A stretch of DNA of 64,000 bases from Microbacterium sp. CBA3102 (GTDB lineage: Bacteria > Actinomycetota > Actinomycetes > Actinomycetales > Microbacteriaceae): assembly GCF_007954505.1 (NCBI RefSeq), contig NZ_CP042412.1, positions 1,984,001 through 2,048,000 on the forward strand, in the 5' to 3' direction. This document shows, piece by piece, positions 52,056 to 61,206 of this stretch. Made by a program: the position numbers and the translations under genes. The first letter of the stretch is position 1. Each line of letters opens with the position of its first letter. A model generated the notes under the pieces. That model worked only from the letters and a program-made list of their open reading frames with translations, was not told the origin of the DNA and did not search any database.

Positions 52056-53866
52056 GCTCCGCCATCACCGGAACCCAGAACGAGGACCGTTCCGAGTACA
52101 CCCGCGAGGAGAGCAAGGAGATCCGTCGTCGGTCCCTCCGACTGCTCGGTTCCCTGGTCCGCCCGCTGAAGCTGCAGATTGTGCTGGCCGCTGCGGTGCT
52201 GATCGTCTCGACCGCGCTGCAGGTCGCCGGACCGATCCTGATCAGCATCGGGCTCGACCGTGCGCTGCCGGCCGCGGTGAAGCAGGCCGACTGGATGCCG
52301 ACCTTCATGATCGGCGGCATCTACCTGCTCGCCGGAGCGCTGGCCGCGGTGCTGATCGCCTGGTACGTGATCATCGCCGCCAAGCTCACCCAGGCGGTGC
52401 TGCTCGATCTGCGCAAGCGCATCTTCCTGCACACTCAGCGCCTGAGCCTGGAGTTCCACGAGTCCTACACGTCCGGCCGCATCATCTCGCGCCAGACCAG
52501 TGACCTGGACTCGATCAAGGAACTCCTCGACGGCGGACTGAACGAGCTCGTCTCCGGCGTGCTGTTCGGTGTGTTCACCTTCATCGCCCTCTGCATCTGG
52601 GACTGGCAGTCAGGATTGATCCTCGCGATCGGTGGCGTGCCGCTGTTCTATCTGATGCGCTGGTTCTACTCGCGCTCGCAGCTCGTCTACCGCGAGTCGC
52701 GCGTGATCAGCGCGAAGGTCATCGTGCAGTTCGTCGAGACCATGACCGGTATCCGCGCCGTGAAGGCCTTCCGCAAGGAGCCGCGCAACGATAAGGCGTT
52801 CCAGGAGATCGCGGGCGACTACCGCGATGTGAACCGTCGATCGATGCTGCTGTTCGGGACGTTCGAGCCCGGGCTGATGGGCGTCGCCGCGCTGGTCCTC
52901 GGCATCGTGGTGCTCTGGGGTGGGATCCGTGTCTCCGAAGGCGCACTCACGGTGGGCGTGCTGCTGTCGGCGGTGCTCTACGTGCGCAACTTCTTCGCGC
53001 CGATGCAGGAGATCGCGATGTTCCTGAACTCCTACCAGTCGGCGACGGCTGCGCTGGAGAAGGTGTCGGGTGTGCTCGAAGAGGTGCCGACGGTGCCGGA
53101 CCCCGAGAAGCCGGTCGACCTCTGGGAGTCCCGCGGCCACATCCGGTTCGACGAGGTGACCTTCGGCTACAACGGCGAGAAGACGATCCTCCCGAACTTC
53201 TCGCTCGACATCCCCGCCGGCGAGACGATCGCTCTGGTGGGCACGACGGGCGCGGGCAAGTCCACGCTGGCCAAACTGATCTCGCGGTTCTACGACCCCT
53301 CGGAAGGACGCGTCACACTCGACGGAGTGGACCTGCGCTCGCTGCACCCGAAGGACCTCCGCCGCGCGATCGTGATGGTCACGCAGGAGGCCTACCTGTT
53401 CAGCGGCACGGTCGCCGACAACATCGCCCTCGGGAAGCCGGATGCCTCGCTCGAGGAGATCCGTGCGGCGGCGAAGGCCGTCGGGGCGGACGAGTTCATC
53501 TCGTCGCTCCCGGACGGGTACGGCACCGATGTGAACAAGCGCGGTGGGCGGGTCTCTGCGGGGCAGCGTCAGCTCATCTCGTTCGCGAGGGCGTTCCTGG
53601 CCGACCCGGCGGTGCTGATCCTCGATGAGGCGACGGCATCGCTGGACATCCCGTCGGAGCGTCTCATCCAGGACGCGCTGCAGACGCTGCTCAAGGACCG
53701 CACGGCGATCATCATCGCGCACCGCCTCTCGACCGTCGCGATCGCCGATCGCGTGCTGGTGATGGAGCACGGGAAGATCATCGAGGACGACAGTCCGGAG
53801 GCGCTGATCGGCGGCACGGGCAAGTTCGCCCAGTTGCATGCAGCGTGGCAGGGCACACTGGTCTGA
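52052..53866 (+). CDS. ABC exporter half-transporter B
   Basis: This 604-residue exporter half has six membrane helices (about 30-320) and an ATPase with Walker [10 protein letters not shown], signature [15 protein letters not shown], and Walker [12 protein letters not shown] with the catalytic Glu intact, followed by H-loop IIAHRLSTV. It pairs with the upstream half-transporter. The long N-terminal acidic region (residues 1-30) is hydrophilic. The operon ends in a GC-rich hairpin at 53884-53920. Confidence 0.93.
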   Translation: MSSAITGTQNEDRSEYTREESKEIRRRSLRLLGSLVRPLKLQIVLAAAVLIVSTALQVAGPILISIGLDRALPAAVKQADWMPTFMIGGIYLLAGALAAVLIAWYVIIAAKLTQAVLLDLRKRIFLHTQRLSLEFHESYTSGRIISRQTSDLDSIKELLDGGLNELVSGVLFGVFTFIALCIWDWQSGLILAIGGVPLFYLMRWFYSRSQLVYRESRVISAKVIVQFVETMTGIRAVKAFRKEPRNDKAFQEIAGDYRDVNRRSMLLFGTFEPGLMGVAALVLGIVVLWGGIRVSEGALTVGVLLSAVLYVRNFFAPMQEIAMFLNSYQSATAALEKVSGVLEEVPTVPDPEKPVDLWESRGHIRFDEVTFGYNGEKTILPNFSLDIPAGETIALVGTTGAGKSTLAKLISRFYDPSEGRVTLDGVDLRSLHPKDLRRAIVMVTQEAYLFSGTVADNIALGKPDASLEEIRAAAKAVGADEFISSLPDGYGTDVNKRGGRVSAGQRQLISFARAFLADPAVLILDEATASLDIPSERLIQDALQTLLKDRTAIIIAHRLSTVAIADRVLVMEHGKIIEDDSPEALIGGTGKFAQLHAAWQGTLV

Positions 53867-53883
53867 TGATGTCGTCGCTTCCT

Positions 53884-53920
53884 CCGCTGCGGACCCGGGC
53901 ACGCCCCGGGCCCGCAGCGG
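53884..53920 (+). terminator. Hairpin terminator of the ABC exporter operon
   Basis: CCGCTGCGG-A-CCCGGG (53884-53899) pairs with CCCGGG-CCGCAGCGG (53905-53920, one G-U or mismatch), about 18 bases after the stop. Confidence 0.65.
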
Positions 53921-53975
53921 GGGAGGTCCGTCTCGGAGCCTCCGCGCAAGGGGTTCGGCGGACGCGCAGGCTCGG

Positions 53976-53981
53976 TAGCAT
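53976..53981 (+). promoter_or_regulatory. -10 box TAGCAT, leaderless start
   Basis: TAGCAT ends 6 nt before ATG 53988 with no ribosome binding site between. Confidence 0.5.
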
Positions 53982-53987
53982 CGAATC

Positions 53988-54803
53988 ATGGACCCGTTGC
54001 TGCTCGCCGCCGAGTGGTGGTGGCTCGCGCCGACCGCGGCCGCGGCAGGAACGGTCGGCTGGATCGGCCTGCGCAGGCGGAGCACCATGAGCGGGCGGCG
54101 CCTCGAGGTCGATGCGGCGCGGCACGACCTCCGGATGGCCCAGGCTGCACTCGTCGAGAGGCGCGCGGCGCTCAAGGTCGCCCGCGCCGATCATGCCAGG
54201 GTCGTGGCGGAGCGCGCGGCGCGGCGGGCGTCCCCCGATCAGGTCGCGAGTTCCCGACGCATGCTGCGTGACGTCGAGCGCGACGCCAAAGCGTGTGCGG
54301 CCGACGTCAAGGCCAAGCAGGCGAGGCTCCACGCCGCAAGAGCCGCTGTTCCCGCGGCTTCCGCTCCCCGTCCCCTCGACCGGTTGCGCTCCACGCATGA
54401 TGCGGTGGTCGCCCGGTGGATGGTCTATGAGACCGACCCCGCGCGCCAGATCGCCTATCCCGAGATGACCGACGTCAAGCAGCCGGCGACGGTCGCGTAT
54501 CTGCGTGCGTCGGAGCGGGCGAGCGAGCTCCGACGCGGGCTCGGGGATCGGCCGACACCCGCCGAGTTCGCCGCGTACCGGGATGCGGTGGCGGCGCTCG
54601 CGAGTGCCTTCGAGGTCGCCGAGCACGCGGCCCGGGTCAAGGCGGGAGAGGTGCCGGCGGCGCCCGCGTGGCAGGACGCGGCTCAGGATGCCATCGCTCG
54701 TTCGACCGAGGCGATCGAACGAGCGGCGGCCTCTGCGGCTTCGGCGCTGACCAACTGGGCCTCGCGAGGGCGCCGAGGAGACCCGCCCCGCAGCGATCGC
54801 TGA
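53988..54803 (+). CDS. Unknown membrane-anchored coiled-coil protein
   Basis: This 271-residue protein is not recognised by me. A single hydrophobic segment near the N-terminus (about residues 5-30, WLAPTAAAAGTVGWIGLRRR) is followed by a long Ala/Arg/Glu-rich region with heptad-like character (about 35-120) that should form a coiled coil, then a second helical part with many charged residues. No signal peptidase site is clear, so it may be membrane-anchored with a cytoplasmic tail. It is alone and follows the exporter terminator. Confidence 0.65.
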   Translation: MDPLLLAAEWWWLAPTAAAAGTVGWIGLRRRSTMSGRRLEVDAARHDLRMAQAALVERRAALKVARADHARVVAERAARRASPDQVASSRRMLRDVERDAKACAADVKAKQARLHAARAAVPAASAPRPLDRLRSTHDAVVARWMVYETDPARQIAYPEMTDVKQPATVAYLRASERASELRRGLGDRPTPAEFAAYRDAVAALASAFEVAEHAARVKAGEVPAAPAWQDAAQDAIARSTEAIERAAASAASALTNWASRGRRGDPPRSDR

Positions 54804-54905
54804 CCACGCGAGGCGCACGCGGCCCCGAAGGTGCGTGGGAGCGGTCCCGCAGCCGAGGGCGACGAGGTCTCGATGGGGGAGGGGATTCGAGACCCCGCCG
54901 CCGGT

Positions 54906-55364
54906 CTAGGGTGTGACTCGGATCTCGGCGATGACCTCGCCGTAGGCGGTCTCGCCGACGGGCGTGAACCCGACGCGGTGGAAGAACGTCTCCGGACCGC
55001 CCTCTCCGGCCTCGTAGATCACGTTGACGTGGTCGACACCACGTGCGCGGGCTTCGCCGATGAGGGACTCGACGGCATACCGGCCGACGCCGCGTCCCTG
55101 ATCATCGGCGTCCACGTTGATGCGCCACAGCACGGAGCGGAAATGCTCCTCCGGCGCTTCGTCATCGAAGTTCGCGCTGACGAAGCCGACGACCTCGTTG
55201 CGGTCGAGGATCACCCGCTGCCAGGACGTCTTCGGATTGATGACCGTGGCCGCGATCCCGTACGAGACGGGAGCGAGGAACTGCTCCTGTCCGGGCTTGA
55301 GCGACAGGTTGTTCACGGCGACGATCGTCGCAGCGGAGAGTTCGACCATGCGCAGTTCGGACAT
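54906..55364 (-). CDS. GNAT-family acetyltransferase
   Basis: This 152-residue protein has the GNAT fold: VVGFVSANF in the central beta strands, and the acetyl-CoA loop [18 protein letters not shown] (about residues 85-102), followed by [22 protein letters not shown], the typical C-terminal half. It would acetylate an amine on a small molecule or protein. TAGCCT lies 6 nt before ATG 55364. Substrate is unknown. It is divergent from icd. Confidence 0.85.
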   Translation of the reverse strand: MSELRMVELSAATIVAVNNLSLKPGQEQFLAPVSYGIAATVINPKTSWQRVILDRNEVVGFVSANFDDEAPEEHFRSVLWRINVDADDQGRGVGRYAVESLIGEARARGVDHVNVIYEAGEGGPETFFHRVGFTPVGETAYGEVIAEIRVTP

Positions 55365-55370
55365 GCACCC

Positions 55371-55376
55371 AGGCTA
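55371..55376 (-). promoter_or_regulatory. -10 box TAGCCT before the GNAT gene
   Basis: On the minus strand TAGCCT ends 6 nt before ATG 55364; no Shine-Dalgarno sequence is present. Confidence 0.45.
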
Positions 55377-55493
55377 ACCCCTCCGGCGCGGAGGCACACG
55401 TCCCCGCGGAACATTTCACTTCGGCGTGCTCGCGCATCATGCCCGGGAGGCGTCGGCGGCGCCGGTCCGGCCACGCGGTCAGAGCCACTCAGG

Positions 55494-55511
55494 TATCTTG
55501 GTGTCGAGACA
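55494..55511 (+). promoter_or_regulatory. sucC-like motif upstream of icd
   Basis: TATCTTGGTGTCGAGACA is, in reverse complement, TGTCTCGACACCAAGATA and matches the sucC motif TGTCTCGACATCGAGAGA at 15 of 18 positions. It lies 29 nt before the icd start. A shared regulator of citric-acid-cycle genes is a reasonable inference. Confidence 0.45.
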
Positions 55512-55540
55512 AATTGACTATCAGAGCGGAGAACCACCTG

Positions 55541-57760
<2,220 letters not shown>

Positions 57761-57766
57761 TCCACG

Positions 57767-57804
57767 GGAAAGGGGGCGGATGCGTCGGCATCCGCCCCCT
57801 TTCC
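57767..57804 (+). terminator. Strong hairpin terminator after icd
   Basis: GGAAAGGGGGCGGATGC (57767-57783) pairs perfectly with 57788-57804 around GTCG, 6 bases after the stop. Confidence 0.8.
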
Positions 57805-57839
57805 TGTCCCAGCTCCCTTCCGGATGCATGATCCCCGAG

Positions 57840-57879
57840 CACGTGCATGACCCGGTCCGGGGGCGGGGTCATGCACGTG
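57840..57879. repeat. Perfect 14-bp inverted repeat
   Basis: CACGTGCATGACCC (57840-57853) and its complement (57866-57879) surround a GC-rich 12-nt loop in the gap between convergent icd and the L,D-transpeptidase gene. It may terminate either. Confidence 0.65.
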
Positions 57880-57913
57880 TGGTTCGGTCATGCATCTGCG
57901 CGGCCGGCGCAGG

Positions 57914-57964
57914 CGGTGTGTGCGGATCAGCGGTGCGTGCGGATCAGGGGTGCGTGCGGATCAG
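57914..57964. repeat. Three 17-bp tandem repeats ending in the L,D-transpeptidase stop
   Basis: CGGTGTGTGCGGATCAG, CGGTGCGTGCGGATCAG and GGGTGCGTGCGGATCAG follow one another exactly. The stop codon of the minus-strand gene (57963-57961) lies in the last unit. Confidence 0.8.
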
Positions 57965-59448
57965 TAGTAGACGGAGATCTCGAGGCCCTCGGGGGACCAG
58001 TCGTAGACGTACTTGGCCAGATCGATCGGCAGGTTGACGCAGCCGTGGCTCATCCGCTGACCGAAGTTGTTGTGCCAGTAGGTGCCGTGGAAGCCGATGT
58101 TCGGGGCGAACCAGGTGATCCACGGCACGTCTTCCGTGCAGTAGGGCGCGCCCTCGAAGCAACCCATGTCCTGCATCGCCGTGTGCGCGAACACCCGGAA
58201 GTTGCCCGCCGGGGTCAGGGTGCCCGGAAGACCGGTGGAGACGGCCCAGGACTTGACGACCTCGTCGTTCTCGAAGAGGTACGTGCGCTGCTGGCTCAGG
58301 TTGATCTCGATACGACGGAAGAGGTTGACCGTCTCGAATGCGGTCTCGGTGACCGTGAGCTTGTAGACGCCGTCGCCCGCGGCGAGCTGCTGAGCGAACT
58401 CCGCCGCGACGTCTGAGGTGTCACCGAGCGCGCGGCCTGCGACGCCCTCCCGCTCGGCGCGGAGCACGGTGCCGCCGGAGTCGACGATGTTCGTGGCGTT
58501 GACCGGAGCGCGGTCGACGAGTCCGGGAAGCGTGTCGACGGTCGCCTGGATGGTCGCGGGTTCGGCCTCGATGCGCAGCTGGCCGTCTTCATCGATCACG
58601 GTGAGCCAGCTGGCGGCGACCGCCGGCGCGACGGGGACGGTGCGTTCGTCGCCCACGTAGAAGCCGACGGTCGAGAGCATGGTGTTGAGGGAGGCGGCCG
58701 TGGCCGTGGCGTCGTCGTCGGAGACGGCGGGCAGGGCTTCAGCAGGACCACCCGGGTAGTCGAACGTCGTGCTCCCGCCGGCGACCGCGTCGGCGAAGGC
58801 GGCATTGAGATCGTCGACATCGATTCCGGTGCCGGCCTCGGACGGGGTGATGACGTAGGTGCCGGCGGCCGCGTCGAACACGACACCGGCGTCCACCGGG
58901 TCGTCGAAGCTCGTCGGGACGGCGCTGCGCAGCGCCGCGGACGCGGTGTCGGCATCGAGGGTGATCTCGCCCGGGACGGGATCGCCCATCCACATGCCGA
59001 GATTCCAGAGCGGACGCTCTGCGAAAGCGGTATCGGCGAGCGCGGTGGCGTCGACCGTGGCGCCGAGGTCTGCGCCGGTGAGCACGGTGTCTTCTCCCGC
59101 ACCCGTCAGGGTGACCTCGGTCTGAGCGATCTGCGTGCTGACGGCCTCGGCGGCAGCGCCCGGCGTCATCCAGCCGACCGGCACTCCGGCGACGGTGGTG
59201 CCCGGTGCGATGAGGACCAGGGATGCGGCGCCTGCGCCCAGAGCGACGGCGCCGAGACCGATCCCGATCCAGAGGCCGAGGTGCCGCTTCTTGGGGGCCG
59301 GTTCGATCGGAGCCCAGGCCAGCGGCTGCTCGCCGGTGGTGGGCGGCACCGTGTCGGTCGGCGCGTCTGCCGGCGTGAGCACGGCCGTCGGGGCGGAGTC
59401 GTCGCCGTGCGCCTCGGCTGCGCCCGGCGCAGAAATCAGATCGGTCAC
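57961..59448 (-). CDS. L,D-transpeptidase (YkuD) with N-terminal anchor and PG-binding domains
   Basis: This 495-residue protein has an acidic Pro/Thr-rich cytoplasmic N-terminus, one membrane helix (WIGIGLGAVALGAGAASLVLI, about residues 61-81), two repeated VanW/PG-binding-like domains in the exterior part, and a C-terminal YkuD catalytic domain with MSHGCVNLP, whose Cys is the nucleophile. It would form 3-3 crosslinks in peptidoglycan. GTG 59448 is used because GGGGGTGA lies at proper spacing; GTG 59457 is a close alternative. It is convergent with icd and its 3' end overlaps a repeat. Confidence 0.88.
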   Translation of the reverse strand: MTDLISAPGAAEAHGDDSAPTAVLTPADAPTDTVPPTTGEQPLAWAPIEPAPKKRHLGLWIGIGLGAVALGAGAASLVLIAPGTTVAGVPVGWMTPGAAAEAVSTQIAQTEVTLTGAGEDTVLTGADLGATVDATALADTAFAERPLWNLGMWMGDPVPGEITLDADTASAALRSAVPTSFDDPVDAGVVFDAAAGTYVITPSEAGTGIDVDDLNAAFADAVAGGSTTFDYPGGPAEALPAVSDDDATATAASLNTMLSTVGFYVGDERTVPVAPAVAASWLTVIDEDGQLRIEAEPATIQATVDTLPGLVDRAPVNATNIVDSGGTVLRAEREGVAGRALGDTSDVAAEFAQQLAAGDGVYKLTVTETAFETVNLFRRIEINLSQQRTYLFENDEVVKSWAVSTGLPGTLTPAGNFRVFAHTAMQDMGCFEGAPYCTEDVPWITWFAPNIGFHGTYWHNNFGQRMSHGCVNLPIDLAKYVYDWSPEGLEISVYY

Positions 59449-59558
59449 GAACTTCACCCCCCGGTTCTCAAACGTGTCCTGGGGATCAATGGTACGGGAT
59501 GGGAGGTAACGGGGAGGCAACGGTCCGTGGTATCGTCACCCCCCCCGCGCTCCGGGTG

Positions 59559-59963
59559 TCAGTCGATGATGGCGATGCCGTCGATCTCGACGAGCATCTC
59601 CTCCCGCGGCAGGCCGGTGAACACGGTGGTGCGCGAGGGGAGCACGCCGCTCGTGGTGTGTGCCGTGACGAACGCACCGTAGGCGTCGTTCATGATCGGG
59701 AAGTCCTCGCGCTTGGTGAGGTAGACGCGCAGCATCACGACGTCATCGAAGGTCGCGCCCGATGCCTCCACGATCGCCTTGACGTTCTCGAGGGTGCGAG
59801 TGGTCTGCGCGGCGACGTCCCCCGGGTGGAGGTATTCGTTCGTCTGCGGGTCGACGGGGCCCTGCCCGGAGACCTGCACGAACGGACCCTTGCGGATCCC
59901 CTGGGAGAAGGTGTGAGCGGGGGCGGGGGCGGCGTCGGTGGAAACTCGGATCTTCGCGGTCAT
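59559..59963 (-). CDS. RidA-family enamine/imine deaminase
   Basis: This 134-residue protein has the YjgF/YER057c/UK114 fold: GPFVQVSGQGPVDPQTNEY, TTRTLENVKAIVEASGA, and LPREEMLVEIDGIA. RidA proteins hydrolyse reactive 2-aminoacrylate and related imines formed by PLP dehydratases. The start codon is 25 bp from that of the divergent D-serine-dehydratase-like gene, and both have -10 boxes in that gap, so the pair is likely regulated together. No signal peptide. Confidence 0.9.
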   Translation of the reverse strand: MTAKIRVSTDAAPAPAHTFSQGIRKGPFVQVSGQGPVDPQTNEYLHPGDVAAQTTRTLENVKAIVEASGATFDDVVMLRVYLTKREDFPIMNDAYGAFVTAHTTSGVLPSRTTVFTGLPREEMLVEIDGIAIID

Positions 59964-59969
59964 GCCGCC

Positions 59970-59975
59970 AGCCTA
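59970..59975 (-). promoter_or_regulatory. -10 box TAGGCT for ridA-like gene
   Basis: On the minus strand TAGGCT ends 6 nt before ATG 59963. One base away, the opposite strand carries the -10 box of the divergent gene (59977-59982). Confidence 0.55.
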
Positions 59976-59976
59976 G

Positions 59977-59982
59977 TAGCCT
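59977..59982 (+). promoter_or_regulatory. -10 box TAGCCT for D-serine-dehydratase-like gene
   Basis: TAGCCT ends 6 nt before ATG 59989, with no Shine-Dalgarno sequence. With the opposite box it forms a back-to-back promoter pair, so the -35 elements must lie in the coding regions of the opposite genes. Confidence 0.55.
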
Positions 59983-59988
59983 TGTTAG

Positions 59989-61206
59989 ATGCCTCTACAA
60001 ATTCCGGATCCCGTTCTCGGCGCCTGGACGAAGGGCTTCCCGGCGCGCGCCGCGGGACTCCGTCTCTCGGAGGTGCCCGATGCCGGACTGCGCCTCTCCG
60101 ATCTGGTCACCCCGGTGCTCACGGTGCACGAGGAGGCGCTGGGGCACAACGAGGAGACCGTGTTCGCCTGGGCGAAGGAGCAGGGGGTGCTGCTCGCCCC
60201 GCACGGCAAGACCACGATGGCGCCGGCGCTCTGGCAGCGGCTCCTCGACGCGGGGGCATGGGGCATCTCGGTCGCCACACCGTGGCAGGCCGAGGTGGCG
60301 ATCGACGCGGGCGTCCCGACCGTCCTGATCGCCAACGCCGTCACCGACCGCGCCGCCGTGCGTCGACTCGGTGAGCTGCTCGCCGCCGACGAGGATCTGC
60401 GCGTCCTGTGCGGGGCGGACTCGATCGCCGGGGTCGAGATCCTGGCGGCGGGGATGGGTGATGCGGCACGACCGCTCGATGTCCTCGTCGAGCTGGGCGG
60501 CGCCCACGGCCGTACGGGCGCGCGGACCGTGGTGGAGGGGGAGCGGATCGCTCAGGCGATCTCGGACGCCCCCGGTCTCCGGCTCGCCGGTGTCACGGGT
60601 TACGAGGGACCGTTCGGACCGGATCGCAGTGACGCGTCCATCGAGGCTGTCGACGCCTACCTCCGGACCCTGGTCGCGCTGCATACGAGGGTGGAGTACC
60701 CCGAAGGTGTCCGGCCCGTGCTCAGTGCCGGCGGCAGCGCGTTTCCCGACCGCGCGGCGGCTGTGCTTTCCTTCGCGGGGGCCGGGGCGGATGTCGTCCT
60801 CCGCTCGGGCGCGTTCCAGATCCACGACGACGGCTTCTATTCGCGGATGTCCCCGTTCGGCCCCGTGACCGGCACCGCGCCGCTTCGCTCCGCGATGCAC
60901 GCCTGGTCCCGCGTCGTGTCGCAGCCGGAGGACGGACTCGCCCTGCTTGATGCGGGTCGGCGGGATGTGCCGTTCGATCTCGACCTGCCCGTGCCGCAGT
61001 CCGTCGAGGGGGAGATCACCGCCCTGAACGACCAGCACGCCTTCCTCCATCTCGCGGACGGCGCGGCGGTGGCCGTCGGCGACGTCGTGCGTCTCGGTCT
61101 CTCACACCCGTGCACGGCGTTCGACAAGTGGCGGGTGGTCGCGGTCATCGACGATCCCGACGCCGCTGATCCTCGCGTGATCGGAGCGGTCGCGACATGC
61201 TTCTGA
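59989..61206 (+). CDS. Fold-III PLP enzyme, D-serine dehydratase/D-threonine aldolase-like
   Basis: This 405-residue protein has an alanine-racemase-like N-terminal barrel with PLP lysine K74 in LLAPHGKTTMAP, and a C-terminal domain with SHPCTAFDKWR. The closest named relatives are D-serine dehydratases (DSD1 type) and metal-dependent D-threonine aldolases; the His and Cys of SHPC are the metal ligands in that group. Acting on a D-amino acid, it could form 2-aminoacrylate, which the divergent RidA protein would detoxify. The downstream gene starts 10 bases before its end. Confidence 0.85.
   Translation: MPLQIPDPVLGAWTKGFPARAAGLRLSEVPDAGLRLSDLVTPVLTVHEEALGHNEETVFAWAKEQGVLLAPHGKTTMAPALWQRLLDAGAWGISVATPWQAEVAIDAGVPTVLIANAVTDRAAVRRLGELLAADEDLRVLCGADSIAGVEILAAGMGDAARPLDVLVELGGAHGRTGARTVVEGERIAQAISDAPGLRLAGVTGYEGPFGPDRSDASIEAVDAYLRTLVALHTRVEYPEGVRPVLSAGGSAFPDRAAAVLSFAGAGADVVLRSGAFQIHDDGFYSRMSPFGPVTGTAPLRSAMHAWSRVVSQPEDGLALLDAGRRDVPFDLDLPVPQSVEGEITALNDQHAFLHLADGAAVAVGDVVRLGLSHPCTAFDKWRVVAVIDDPDAADPRVIGAVATCF

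Noticed and set aside
57914..57964. CRISPR or origin iterons
   Set aside because: Three 17-bp units without spacers, without AT-rich DNA and without a replication gene.
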